From: JAJFJD01 sp965228975
Lineage (GTDB): Bacteria > Pseudomonadota > Alphaproteobacteria > UBA8366
NCBI GenBank assembly: GCA_965228975.1
Contig: OZ245851.1
Span: 3,348,001-3,412,000 of the forward strand
Direction of reading: 5' to 3'
Length of the DNA stretch: 64,000 bases
The position numbers were made by a program, and so were the translations under genes. Below are positions 1 through 8,499 of this stretch, in pieces. Positions within the stretch are counted from its first letter, which is position 1; each line of letters opens with the position of its first letter. Below the pieces are notes generated by a model. The model worked only from the letters and a program-made list of their open reading frames with translations. It did no database searches and was not told the origin of the DNA.

Positions 1-212
1 TTCTCGACGCGCTCGACATACTGCTTCGCCATGTCCGTAAACACGCTCTTGGCGCCCCACGAACCTTGCATCTTCAGGTTGATGGTTTGCGCGCGCGAAA
101 CGTTCGGCATCGCCACCGCCGCGGTAACACCAGCGGTCCCCATGACGGCACCTTTCAAGAAGCGGCGACGCGCTTTCCCACCAGTACCGGTTTCTGTTTT
201 GATTTCAGCCAT
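1..212 (-). CDS. TRAP transporter substrate-binding protein, N-terminal part (runs off window)
   Basis: Only the first 70 codons are in the window. The start is fixed by a GGGAGG ribosome binding site about 8 nt upstream of the ATG at 212. The N-terminus has a twin-arginine motif (RRRFLK, residues 15-20), a hydrophobic stretch and a likely cleavage after SRA, so the product should be exported folded through the Tat pathway. The mature part opens with INLKMQGSWGAKSVF and then DMAKQYVERVE, which is typical of DctP-family binding proteins of TRAP carboxylate transporters. These bind an organic acid in the periplasm and hand it to a DctQM permease. The permease genes would lie left of the window. 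The ligand cannot be told. A promoter overlapping a palindrome lies just upstream. Confidence 0.85.
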   Translation of the reverse strand, partial: MAEIKTETGTGGKARRRFLKGAVMGTAGVTAAVAMPNVSRAQTINLKMQGSWGAKSVFTDMAKQYVERVE

Positions 213-334
213 AAGAATAAACCTCCCGTTCGTAGAAACAGACAGCTTCCGTTGGCCAAAGAAGACTGTCCTACAATCCTGTTCGCATGCAGGTAGCTAA
301 TGCTGGGGCAAGCACAACTGGTCCGAAATTCTCT

Positions 335-362
335 TTTATAATTGGGCAATTAGTCCGGACAA
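335..362 (-). promoter_or_regulatory. sigma70-type promoter of the TRAP binding-protein gene
   Basis: On the minus strand TTGTCC (357-362) and TATAAA (335-340) are separated by 16 bp, which fits a housekeeping promoter firing towards the TRAP binding-protein gene that starts at 212. The -35 hexamer is part of the GTCCGGAC palindrome, so a bound repressor would block polymerase. This comes from sequence inspection only. Confidence 0.5.
349..362. promoter_or_regulatory. palindromic operator candidate, ATTAGTCCGGACAA
   Basis: A perfect 8-bp palindrome GTCCGGAC (353-360) with partly symmetric flanks overlaps the -35 box of the TRAP promoter. Related half sites lie nearby (GGTCCGAA around 319-326 and AGGTCCGG around 403-410). 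The same 14-mer with one change recurs at 52860-52873 upstream of the HMG-CoA lyase gene. TTGTC/GACAA-like dyads are common for FadR-type GntR regulators, but the regulator is not identifiable here. Confidence 0.5.
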
Positions 363-503
363 CTGAGCTCCCTACAACCAATAAACTATACACTCTGAGA
401 TTAGGTCCGGGGAGTCAACACACTCATCCGCCCCCCCGGATCACATTCACAATTTACTGATTAAAAAGAGTGCAAACCCGGCATTCGAATCGGGTCTCGG
501 CGG

Positions 504-1469
504 CTACGCGACCCGATCGCCAGGTTCCCGTCCGGCGGCAATAGCCTCGAGATTGTCGATGGCGCGATTCCCCATGGCGATTCGCGTTTCCGTCGTCGCG
601 CTGCCGATATGCGGCAGCAGAAATGTATTGGGTTGGCGCCGATAGCGGGGATCGATGTCCGGTTCATTATTGAACACGTCGAGACCGGCGGCGGCCAGCT
701 TGCCCGATCCCAACGCGCCGATCAGTGCGTCGTCGTCTACCACGGCACCCCGCGCCGTATTGATCAGCACAGCGCCGTCGGGCAGTTGGGCGATCCGCTC
801 GGCGTTTATAAGACCCTGGCTTTCCGGTGTGGCCGGGCAATGGATCGACAGGAACTGCGACACGTTCAGCAGCGATTCCAGCGTGTCATGGAAAACAGCA
901 CCGGCTTCCGGTTCGGCGGCGAGCCGATTCCGATTGTAGTAATGGATCTCCATATCGAGACCGCGGGCCCGCCGCGCCACCACCTGACCCACACGGCCCA
1001 TGCCGATGATGCCGAGGCGCTTGCCCGTCACCTGCGTGCCGACCATGAATTTCGGGCTCCAATCGCGCCACCCCGCGGACCGGACCAATTGTTCACCCTC
1101 CCCGGCCCGGCGCGCCGCACCCAGCATCAGCAAGATGGCGATCTCGGCTGTGGCATCGCTTAGCACGTCCGGTGTGTTCGTCACGATCAACCCGCGTTTC
1201 TTGGCGGCGGCAAGGTCGCAATGATCGACGCCGACCGAGAAATTCGCCACGGCTTTCACACTGTCCGGCAGCCGGGCCACGACCTCGGCCGAAAAGTGCT
1301 CGGTATGACACGGCAGAATGGCGAACGCCCCTTCCGACAAACGGACCAAATCATCGGCCGAATAAAGCGTATCGTCCGGATTGAGGATCGGTGCGAACGA
1401 CCGCTGCAGACGGTCCTCGACTTCATCCGGTAACTTTCGCGTGACGAGAACGACGGGCTTGTCCGGCAT
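504..1469 (-). CDS. D-2-hydroxyacid dehydrogenase (glyoxylate/hydroxypyruvate reductase type)
   Basis: The 321-residue protein has the full D-isomer-specific 2-hydroxyacid dehydrogenase layout. The nucleotide-binding loop GMGRVG is at residues 156-161. The catalytic arginine is in NTARG (R240), the glutamate in NNEPD (E269) and the histidine in LLPHIGSAT (H287). Such enzymes reduce glyoxylate, hydroxypyruvate or other 2-ketoacids with NAD(P)H in the cytoplasm. The start at 1469 was chosen because AGGAGG lies about 6 nt upstream; a longer reading frame to 1562 has no such site. It is a single gene between two minus-strand neighbours with 160-bp and 290-bp gaps. The substrate is not predictable from sequence. 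Confidence 0.9.
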   Translation of the reverse strand: MPDKPVVLVTRKLPDEVEDRLQRSFAPILNPDDTLYSADDLVRLSEGAFAILPCHTEHFSAEVVARLPDSVKAVANFSVGVDHCDLAAAKKRGLIVTNTPDVLSDATAEIAILLMLGAARRAGEGEQLVRSAGWRDWSPKFMVGTQVTGKRLGIIGMGRVGQVVARRARGLDMEIHYYNRNRLAAEPEAGAVFHDTLESLLNVSQFLSIHCPATPESQGLINAERIAQLPDGAVLINTARGAVVDDDALIGALGSGKLAAAGLDVFNNEPDIDPRYRRQPNTFLLPHIGSATTETRIAMGNRAIDNLEAIAAGREPGDRVA

Positions 1470-1631
1470 GGCTGCCTCCTGGGTTCGGAAGGGCAGCATG
1501 GTGCCGCGCCGAGAGCGCCGTATCAACAGGTGAGACGCCATCCCAAACGATGACGCGCTCAAGCAAAGTGGGTGCCGGCAAAGAAATCGAAATCGGGATG
1601 GCCGGGCGGACGGCGCCGCCGCAATCCCGGT

Positions 1632-2795
1632 TTAGAGGTGCTGCGCCGCGCCGCCTTCGACGGTACGGGCCAGACGACCGAGAAGATAGTCCACGTCCTC
1701 GGCGTCGCAATCCACCGACCCTTCGAATTGGGTCAGCACACGTTCCATGATGAGGCGGGACCGCCAATCGGGATCGCTGTCGCTGCGCTCGCCTTCGGAA
1801 ATCTTGGCGATTTCCAGGGCGCTATGGAAAGCCGGGAACAGACGTTGCGGCAACGCCGCCTTTTCATACAGCGCCTTGAGACCAAGATCGCCATCGTCGT
1901 GGATCAGGACCCGGGCATTATGCAGCGCCACATCGGCCTTATGGGCCAGGGCCGCCTCGAAGAAGTTGAGATCGCCGGTGCACAGGGCGCGCAGGATGAT
2001 CGACGCGGTCAGACGGCCGTGCTCGTCCATCTGCTGCACGAGTTCGGCGACATCGGGCTGGTCTTCATCGTCGCCAAGCAACCGGACGACCGCACGTTCG
2101 CGGCTTTCCAGCAAGAGGTCACTGGCCACTTCCGGCGACAACTCATGATGCGTGACGAGATATTCCTTCAAGCTGGACGAAACCTTGGCGACCAGGCGTT
2201 CGGCAACGGTAAGCGGCAATTTCTCGCGCTTGACCAACGGTTCCTGAACCCGCTCATTCTCACCGAACTTATCGACCACCTTGTCGAAGGTCGGTTCCGC
2301 GATGTCGGCCCCGCTGTTTGAAACCAATGCGACAACCGCGTCCTCGTTCCCTTTGTCGACGATCGCCTCCGAAACGACGGCGGAGACCTCTTCGCGCTGG
2401 GCAATGGCCACATGACGGTTCGGCGTGGACGTTTCCAGGATTTCGACGAGATCATCGTCGGAAAGCGCCTTCGAGAATTCAAGAATCGGCAGCGCCACGC
2501 TATCGCTCTTATCCTCGGCGAGAACCCGCGCGATGTCGCTGGAAACATCGGGAATGTCACGGATACTCTCGGAGAGCGTTTCGCGGACCAGAAGCTCCAC
2601 GTCCTTCGCCATGACGCGAAAGATTTCCTGAGCGATCTCACGCTCGCCCGGCGAAAGCGTCCCCATGCCGAACTCACCGGCAACCTTGGCCGCCGTTTCC
2701 GCACGGGTCTCGACCGACGGGTCGGTCAAAAGACGTTTCACGTCATCCGCTTTGAGCTGCGAAACTTCAGCGTTGTTCGCTTGTTTCGATTCCAT
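1632..2795 (-). CDS. DUF2336 domain-containing protein
   Basis: This 387-residue, strongly acidic, helix-rich protein contains no signal peptide or membrane segment. Repeated alpha-helical HEAT-like units such as VETRAETAAKVAGEF and SSSLKEYLVTHHELSPEV match the DUF2336 family found almost only in alphaproteobacteria. Functions are not established for most members; some are linked to cell-cycle or stress regulation. It is transcribed away from the divergent rhodanese gene across a 177-bp AT-rich gap. No partner gene is evident. Confidence 0.8.
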   Translation of the reverse strand: MESKQANNAEVSQLKADDVKRLLTDPSVETRAETAAKVAGEFGMGTLSPGEREIAQEIFRVMAKDVELLVRETLSESIRDIPDVSSDIARVLAEDKSDSVALPILEFSKALSDDDLVEILETSTPNRHVAIAQREEVSAVVSEAIVDKGNEDAVVALVSNSGADIAEPTFDKVVDKFGENERVQEPLVKREKLPLTVAERLVAKVSSSLKEYLVTHHELSPEVASDLLLESRERAVVRLLGDDEDQPDVAELVQQMDEHGRLTASIILRALCTGDLNFFEAALAHKADVALHNARVLIHDDGDLGLKALYEKAALPQRLFPAFHSALEIAKISEGERSDSDPDWRSRLIMERVLTQFEGSVDCDAEDVDYLLGRLARTVEGGAAQHL

Positions 2796-2972
2796 ATCCG
2801 TAAAAACCCGCTCAAATATTAAATAAATTAGGAGAACTTGGCCCTAATTCGCATGTACACATCCTGTTTTACGGGAGTATTCATTGCGATTAGGTTAACA
2901 CGTTCTTTTAACAGGAATTTGATCGGCACGTCGTTGATCGTGGTCACACATGGCCCTATCGTGACCTCCACC

Positions 2973-3461
2973 ATGACAACCAAGTTTCTTTGCATAACCA
3001 TCATTGCCGTGGCGCTTGTATTCGGCCAATTTGGCGGCCAAATCACGGCACAGGCTGCGGAAGAACGCATTTCCGCAATAGAAGCCTACAATGGCGTGGT
3101 TAACGGTTCGCTGACGCTGATCGATATCCGCTCACCGGGTGAATGGGAAAAATCCGGTATTCCCAAAGGGTCGATCCCCATAACGATGCATAACCCGGGC
3201 GGCAAGGCCGCCTTCAAGAACGCCATTCTAGCCGCGGTGAAGGGTGACAAGAAGCGACCAATCGCCTTGATCTGCGCGGTCGGCGGCCGGTCGCAGTGGG
3301 CACAAAGGTACCTGGAGAAGGAGGGATTCACACAGGTCGCGGACGTCGCCGAAGGAATGTTTGGGCGTGGCAAGACCATGCCTGGATGGCTGAAGAGAGA
3401 CTTGCCCGTGGAACGGTGCAAAGACTGCAGGACGACGATCCCCAACACGGCAAAGAAATAG
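2973..3461 (+). CDS. exported rhodanese-like domain protein
   Basis: The 162-residue protein begins with a signal peptide (residues 1-28, cleavage likely at AQA-AEE), so it should be periplasmic. A single rhodanese domain follows, with the LIDIRSPGEW entry motif near residue 49 and the active-site loop CAVGGRS with the nucleophilic cysteine C101. Two further cysteines (CKDC, 149-152) lie near the C-terminus and may bind metal or form a disulfide. The start at 2973 was preferred over the in-frame ATG at 2838 because it gives a clean signal peptide. Sulfur transfer or thiol chemistry is the family role; the substrate is unknown. Confidence 0.85.
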   Translation: MTTKFLCITIIAVALVFGQFGGQITAQAAEERISAIEAYNGVVNGSLTLIDIRSPGEWEKSGIPKGSIPITMHNPGGKAAFKNAILAAVKGDKKRPIALICAVGGRSQWAQRYLEKEGFTQVADVAEGMFGRGKTMPGWLKRDLPVERCKDCRTTIPNTAKK

Positions 3462-3478
3462 GTGACCGGCGCGCCGGG

Positions 3479-4216
3479 TTAATCGCCGGACTGGCGATCC
3501 GCCAGCGCCTGCTGGACCTGCACCAACTGCTCATCGACGTCGACCGGCATCTCGCTGGTGACCTCCAACTCCCGGTCCTCGAAGACATTCGTGTCCGGAT
3601 GAGCCTTCCGCCACGCTTCGACCGCTGCATCCCGCGCATAGATCATTTCCTTAATCTGTGGCCGGAACAGAATCAGCATATTGGTAATCCAAATGTTGAC
3701 CGGCCACGACGGTTGGGTGTGATCGATGTCGAAACAGTACAGCAGCCGGCATACATCGGGAGCTGTGTACCAAATCTCGTCCGTCACCCAGCGGTTGGTG
3801 GTGAAAAGCTTTATCGGGAATCCCCTCGGATCCATCGAAATCGCCACGATATGGCTTAGCGCGTCGTCCGGGTCTTCCGGCGGTTCGTAATCGTCCACCG
3901 GCGCCGGCGCGATCCCCGCCGGCATGCCGTCCGGGCGCAGGAACGTATGAAAATGGCCGTGTTCGCCGGGCCGATCGCCGGCTTCATGGGCGTGATAGTA
4001 GAACTGGGAATGGGTCACGCTGTCATACACATCCCCGTCGGGATAGTGATTCCATTCGTAAAAGGTCTCCGCCCCCTTGAGGATTTCGCCTACGACATTG
4101 TCGCCGGTCTTTCCCAGTACACGATAACATTCGCGAACCAATTCGCCGGCGTCACGCATTTGCTCGAGTTCTTCGGTGGAAAGGGTCGTCAAATCGATTT
4201 TCGGAGGTTTGGTCAT
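3479..4216 (-). CDS. DUF6969-like conserved hypothetical protein
   Basis: A 245-residue cytoplasmic protein rich in His, Trp and Tyr. Its centre has a dense aromatic/histidine segment (YEWNHYPDGDVYD, then QFYYHAHEAGDRPGEHGHFH near residues 70-105) that could bind metal, and a second conserved-looking stretch SWPVNIWITNMLILFRPQI. This resembles proteins now grouped as DUF6969; I am only moderately sure of that name, and no reaction is known. The start at 4216 was chosen over 4270 because the extra residues look non-coding. It ends 17 bp from the convergent rhodanese gene. Confidence 0.65.
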   Translation of the reverse strand: MTKPPKIDLTTLSTEELEQMRDAGELVRECYRVLGKTGDNVVGEILKGAETFYEWNHYPDGDVYDSVTHSQFYYHAHEAGDRPGEHGHFHTFLRPDGMPAGIAPAPVDDYEPPEDPDDALSHIVAISMDPRGFPIKLFTTNRWVTDEIWYTAPDVCRLLYCFDIDHTQPSWPVNIWITNMLILFRPQIKEMIYARDAAVEAWRKAHPDTNVFEDRELEVTSEMPVDVDEQLVQVQQALADRQSGD

Positions 4217-4286
4217 ACGCTGCACCGACTGTGTTGATTTTGACTTACCCCAGCACGCGGCAACAGACAACCGGCTGGATAGGCGT

Positions 4287-5159
4287 TCATGGATCTTCCC
4301 GCACCAAGCGGAACCCGACCAGGATGTGTTTCAGAAAATGCGGCCGGGAATGCCGCGCGGCTGGCCGGCACACGCCGCATCCCTTGTCATCCCACGAGCC
4401 CCCCTTCACGATCGATCGTCCTTCGCCCGCCAACGTTGCCGTCCATTCGAAAACCTGGCCCGCCGCATCGAGCAACCCGTAGGGGCTGGCACCCGCCGGA
4501 AACATCCCAACCGGCACCGTATCGAATGGTCCATTGTCGTGACTGTTCAAACGGGTGCCGTCGAACCGGTCGCCCCACGGGAAACGACGGCCATCATCGC
4601 CCCGCGCCGCCTTTTCCCATTCGCGCTCCGTCGGCAGGCGCCACCGGTGCGCCGTGACCGTCGTAAGCCATGCCGCGTAGGCATTGGCATCATCGTAGCT
4701 GACGAGCACGACGGGATGATTCGCCCGGCCCGACGGCGGTGCATCATTCTGCCAGGCGTGGCGCCGGGTGCGCGGCCAAGGATGGATCAACCCGTAGCTT
4801 CGCCAGGTTTTGGCATCGACATCCGGCGCCCGACGGCCCGTAGCCGCTACAAAGGCGCGGTATTGGGCGTTGGTCACCAGTGTGCGCGTGATGAAATACC
4901 GCGGTGTCGAGCCGGTCTGGCGGGCGAACTCGCTCTCATACCATTTGCTGTCGCGAGTTACACGATGGCCGTAGGCAGACTCGTCCAGACGGTATCCCGC
5001 CTCGCGCTCGGCCCGGTCCGAGCCAAAAACGAACGGGCCTGACGGAATCTCGACGACATCCGGTCCTGGCATCACACCGTCCGCCCGAACCGGTACCGCA
5101 ACGACGGTCAGCAACAAAATCAGAATAGCCAACGGGGGCCATGAGGGTCCGACGCGCAC
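4287..5159 (-). CDS. periplasmic formylglycine-generating-enzyme (SUMF1) family protein
   Basis: The best start is a GTG at 5159, preceded by AGGAGCGG with 6-nt spacing. It gives a 290-residue protein whose first 28 residues form a signal peptide (hydrophobic core LAILILLLTVVAVPV). An upstream ATG at 5222 lacks such a site. The body is a full FGE-sulfatase domain: IPSGPFVFGSD at the front, the LPTEREWEKAARG core, and GGSWDD with CRPAARHSRP and VGFRLV at the end. True FGE has two catalytic cysteines after GGSY; here the first is replaced (GGSWDD) and the later pair is CGVC. It is therefore probably not a sulfatase activator. Family relatives act on cell-surface or redox substrates. Confidence 0.8.
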   Translation of the reverse strand: MRVGPSWPPLAILILLLTVVAVPVRADGVMPGPDVVEIPSGPFVFGSDRAEREAGYRLDESAYGHRVTRDSKWYESEFARQTGSTPRYFITRTLVTNAQYRAFVAATGRRAPDVDAKTWRSYGLIHPWPRTRRHAWQNDAPPSGRANHPVVLVSYDDANAYAAWLTTVTAHRWRLPTEREWEKAARGDDGRRFPWGDRFDGTRLNSHDNGPFDTVPVGMFPAGASPYGLLDAAGQVFEWTATLAGEGRSIVKGGSWDDKGCGVCRPAARHSRPHFLKHILVGFRLVREDP

Positions 5160-5309
5160 TTGCCGCTCCTGTGACGAATTCTCCGGCGCGCATAAAGATT
5201 TACCCTGTGGACGGCGGTGCACAAGGGCTTACGGCATTACCCCATCGCATTCTCGCACCCTTGTGAACGGTCGTGTTTTCGCCCCGGCGGTCCGGCTGGA
5301 AATCCGGTG

Positions 5310-5738
5310 TCAGCCGCGGACCACCTGGACCGAACAATCCGCGTGACGAACCACCCGCGCGGCATTGGGACCGATCAGATAATCCTTCAGCTCGGGCCGA
5401 TGCGACGCCATCACGATGAGGTCCGGCTTCGTTTCGGCCGCAACCCGGAGGATCTCCTCATACACGACGCCATGGCCGACGATATGCTGCACCTTGATAT
5501 CGGACGGGATGTGCTCATCGCAGAACGCATCCAGCTTCTGCTTCACCTCATCGATCGCCTTCTTCTCAAACCCTTCCGGAAAGAAGGAGCCGACAATGCT
5601 CATCCCGAAATCGGGCACCACCGTCATGACGTGGAGAACGGCCCCATAGGACTTGGCGTATTCGACCGCAACGGGCAACGCCTTGGACCAGGAGCTCTCA
5701 TGCCCCAGGTCCACGGTCAGCAGGATATCTTTGTACAT
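5310..5738 (-). CDS. universal stress protein (UspA family), TRAP-linked
   Basis: This 142-residue single-domain Usp starts MYKDILLTVDLGHESSW and ends with ASHRPELKDYLIGPNAARVVRHADC, the position of the usual nucleotide-binding G-x2-G-x9-G(S/T) motif. Here the leading glycine is alanine and the HGR is HRP, so ATP binding may be altered. The gene starts 17 nt after the TRAP permease stop, with a GGAGA site, and clearly belongs to that operon. In Halomonas a Usp (TeaD) encoded next to the TeaABC ectoine TRAP transporter modulates uptake. A similar regulatory role is likely here. Confidence 0.88.
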   Translation of the reverse strand: MYKDILLTVDLGHESSWSKALPVAVEYAKSYGAVLHVMTVVPDFGMSIVGSFFPEGFEKKAIDEVKQKLDAFCDEHIPSDIKVQHIVGHGVVYEEILRVAAETKPDLIVMASHRPELKDYLIGPNAARVVRHADCSVQVVRG

Positions 5739-5755
5739 CGTTATAGTCTCCGATT

Positions 5756-8365
5756 TCAGGCCATTGCAGCCGCAGCGGCTCCGGCGCGGCGCCGCTGGAC
5801 CAAACACACCACGACCAACAGCAACAAGGCGGGGACATAAAAGACCTCCTTGGCCATCCGGTCGCTCGGCAGATCGATGCTCTTCACGAGCCAATCCAGG
5901 TCGATCTTGGCATCCGATGCCGCAGTGTTGGGGATGACGTTATCGACGGTCACCTTCCCATCCTCGATCAGCACCTCGATACCGCCGACGGCAAGCCGCT
6001 TGGCGCCGTCCGCCTTAGGACCTAGCGGCATTACAAGCGTGGTCGAGATCAACTTCCCGTCGAGGTTTTCCCCCTCCAGCTGCACGCGGAGGGTGCCGTT
6101 TGCCGGCTGCGCCTCCGCCACCTTCACGATCTGCGCCGGATCCCCGGCCACGAAAGGCGGCTGCACCATATCGAGCCAGAAGCCCGGCCGGAACAGAGTG
6201 AACGCGACGAGGATCAAGGCGACGGACTCCCAAATCCGGCTGCGGGCGAGGAAGAATCCTTGCGTTCCCGCCGCGAAGAGAAGCATGGCGATCGTCGCCA
6301 CGATGAAGACGAAGATGCCGTCGACCAGTCCCACATCGATCAACAGCAGATCCGTGTTGAAGATGAACAGGAACGGCAAGATGACCGTGCGCAACGAGTA
6401 GAAGAAGGCGACGAAACCGGTCTTGATCGGATCGCCGCCGGACACTGCCGCGGCGGCAAAGGATGCAAGCCCCACCGGTGGAGTCACATCCGCCATGATG
6501 CCGAAATAGAACACGAACAGATGCACGGCGATCAACGGGACGATCAGGCCGTTTTGCGCACCAAGCTGTACGACAACGCCCGCCATCAGCGACGACACCA
6601 CGATGTAATTCGCCGTGGTGGGTAGGCCCATCCCAAGGATCAGGCTGATAACCGCAACGAAGATCAGCATGAGGATCAAACTGCCGCCAGAGATAATCTC
6701 CACGAATTCCGTCATGACCTGACCGATACCGGTCAACGTAACGGTCCCGACGATGATGCCCGCCGCCGCGGTCGCGACGCCGATACCGATCATGTTCCGG
6801 GCGCCGGCGATCAAACCGTCCAACAACTCGCCCCAACCGCGCCGCATCGCATGGCCGACATCGCTTCCCTTGCGGAAAAGCGCCTTCAACGGATGCTGCG
6901 TGAGCAGGATGAAGATCATCAGGGCGCTGGCCCAAAACGCCGACAGTCCCGGCGACTTGCGTTCCACCATGAGGAACCAGACAAGCACGACAATCGGCAA
7001 TAAAAAATGCAATCCGGTTTTCGCGGTTGGTGCGAACAACGGCAGTTCCACGACCGGCGCGTTCGGATCGTCGAGCTCGAGATCCGGCTGCTGGGCGGCG
7101 AACCACACCAGGCCCAGATAGATCACGACGATCAGCACCGCCAAAATCCAGACGGAAAACTCGCCGAAGGCGCTCTGGATCATCGTGATCCCGAAATAGA
7201 TGACCCCGGCGACAATGATGATACTGCAAACCGAAATGCCCCACCGGATCAGACGCTGTTGGACCGTGACCGGACCGCCCGGCTTCGGCAGCCCCTGCAT
7301 GTCCTTCTTCAGCGCCTCTAGATGCACAATGTAGAGCAGCGCGATGTAGGAGATGACCGCGGGCAGGAAGGCGTGCTTGATCACGTCCACATACGGTATG
7401 CCCACATATTCGACCATCAGGAAGGCCGCCGCGCCCATCACGGGCGGCATGATCTGACCATTCACCGACGACGCGACCTCGACCGAACCGCCTTGTTCCG
7501 GCGAAAAGCCGACGCGCTTCATCAGGGGAATCGTAAAGGTTCCCGTGGTCACAACATTGGCGATCGAGGAACCGGAAATCAGACCCGTCATGGCCGACGC
7601 GAGGACAGCCGCCTTCGCCGGACCGCCGCGCAGATGACCGAGCAGCGCAAACGCGACCTTGATGAAGTAGTTGCCCGCGCCCGCCTTATCCAACAGCGAC
7701 CCGAACAGGACGAACAGGAAAACGAAACCCGACGACACACCCAACGCGATACCGAACACACCCTCGGTCGTCAGCCATTGATGCGACATCGCCTTGGTGA
7801 AAGACGCGCCCTTCCACCGGATCGCTTCCGGCACGACGGAGGAATCACCGAAGAACACGTAGAGCAGGAAAACAATGGCGACGATCATCAAGGGCGGCCC
7901 AAGCGCCCGACGCGTCGCTTCCAACAAAGTCACCAAACCAACGCCGGCAACGATCAGATCCTGTTGAATCGGATCGCCTGGGCGGTCCGACAGTTCGGCG
8001 TAGAACAAGAACAAGTATGCGGCGGAAAATGCGCCGGCAAGCGCCAACACCCAATCGAGGATGGGGATGCGATCGCGCGGCGACCGCTTCAACGCCGGAT
8101 AGGCCATGAAGGCCAGGAACACGGCAAACGCCAGATGGATCGACCGGGTCTCCGTGTCGTTCAGAACCGGTATCGGGTTGCCCGGCAAAAAAGGTAGCGG
8201 CGAAGCGATCCACAATTGAAAGAGGGACCATAGAAGCGCAAGACCAGCCAGTGCGGTCCCTACCGGACCGATCGGGTTTCGCGCGCCCGTGTCAGATGAA
8301 GCTACGAGATCCTGCAGATCGTCATCCGACATCTGCGTCGACTGTGAGTTTTCGTCGGTCATCAT
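5756..8365 (-). CDS. TRAP transporter fused permease (4TM/12TM), TAXI type, with C-terminal DUF3394
   Basis: The 869-residue integral membrane protein fuses the small DctQ-like and large DctM-like subunits. Many hydrophobic segments run from about residue 35 to 700. The hallmark of TAXI-associated permeases, VEVASSVNGQIMPPVMGAAA, lies around residues 297-316. The soluble tail (about 725-830, GTLRVQLEGENLDGK onward) fits DUF3394, followed by one last membrane segment. It uses a sodium or proton gradient to import the ligand captured by the TAXI protein encoded just upstream. The ATG at 8365 follows a GAGAGGGGGG site. A GC-rich hairpin sits between the two genes. The 17-nt gap to the Usp gene indicates one transcript. 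Confidence 0.93.
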   Translation of the reverse strand: MMTDENSQSTQMSDDDLQDLVASSDTGARNPIGPVGTALAGLALLWSLFQLWIASPLPFLPGNPIPVLNDTETRSIHLAFAVFLAFMAYPALKRSPRDRIPILDWVLALAGAFSAAYLFLFYAELSDRPGDPIQQDLIVAGVGLVTLLEATRRALGPPLMIVAIVFLLYVFFGDSSVVPEAIRWKGASFTKAMSHQWLTTEGVFGIALGVSSGFVFLFVLFGSLLDKAGAGNYFIKVAFALLGHLRGGPAKAAVLASAMTGLISGSSIANVVTTGTFTIPLMKRVGFSPEQGGSVEVASSVNGQIMPPVMGAAAFLMVEYVGIPYVDVIKHAFLPAVISYIALLYIVHLEALKKDMQGLPKPGGPVTVQQRLIRWGISVCSIIIVAGVIYFGITMIQSAFGEFSVWILAVLIVVIYLGLVWFAAQQPDLELDDPNAPVVELPLFAPTAKTGLHFLLPIVVLVWFLMVERKSPGLSAFWASALMIFILLTQHPLKALFRKGSDVGHAMRRGWGELLDGLIAGARNMIGIGVATAAAGIIVGTVTLTGIGQVMTEFVEIISGGSLILMLIFVAVISLILGMGLPTTANYIVVSSLMAGVVVQLGAQNGLIVPLIAVHLFVFYFGIMADVTPPVGLASFAAAAVSGGDPIKTGFVAFFYSLRTVILPFLFIFNTDLLLIDVGLVDGIFVFIVATIAMLLFAAGTQGFFLARSRIWESVALILVAFTLFRPGFWLDMVQPPFVAGDPAQIVKVAEAQPANGTLRVQLEGENLDGKLISTTLVMPLGPKADGAKRLAVGGIEVLIEDGKVTVDNVIPNTAASDAKIDLDWLVKSIDLPSDRMAKEVFYVPALLLLVVVCLVQRRRAGAAAAAMA

Positions 8366-8459
8366 GTCCCCCCTCTCTGCGCCCGGTCGGTCGGTTCTTG
8401 CGCGACCCCGGACGAAGCGCGGACGCCAAAAAACGAAATTTGTTATGAGTTAAGGAATA

Positions 8460-8486
8460 TGGGGGAGGCCAATTCGACCTCCCCCA
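8460..8486 (-). other. intercistronic stem-loop between TAXI binding protein and permease genes
   Basis: A 9-bp perfect stem (TGGGGGAGG / CCTCCCCCA, 8460-8468 with 8478-8486) closes a 9-nt loop right after the binding-protein stop. No U-run follows on the minus strand, so it is more likely an mRNA-stabilising or attenuating hairpin than a full terminator. Such structures usually keep binding-protein mRNA in excess over permease mRNA. Confidence 0.6.
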
Positions 8487-8499
8487 CGCAGCGTTGGCC

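Noticed and set aside
2896..2913. TTAA-N9-TTAAC as a CtrA box
   Set aside because: The CtrA motif requires 7 bp between half sites, so this spacing does not fit.
5160..5222. ATG start at 5222 for the SUMF1-like gene
   Set aside because: The GTG at 5159 has an AGGAGCGG site with ideal spacing and yields a standard signal peptide.
5220..5265. Inverted repeat CACAAGGG/CCCTTGTG as a terminator
   Set aside because: The 30-nt loop is too long and no U-run follows; probably chance.
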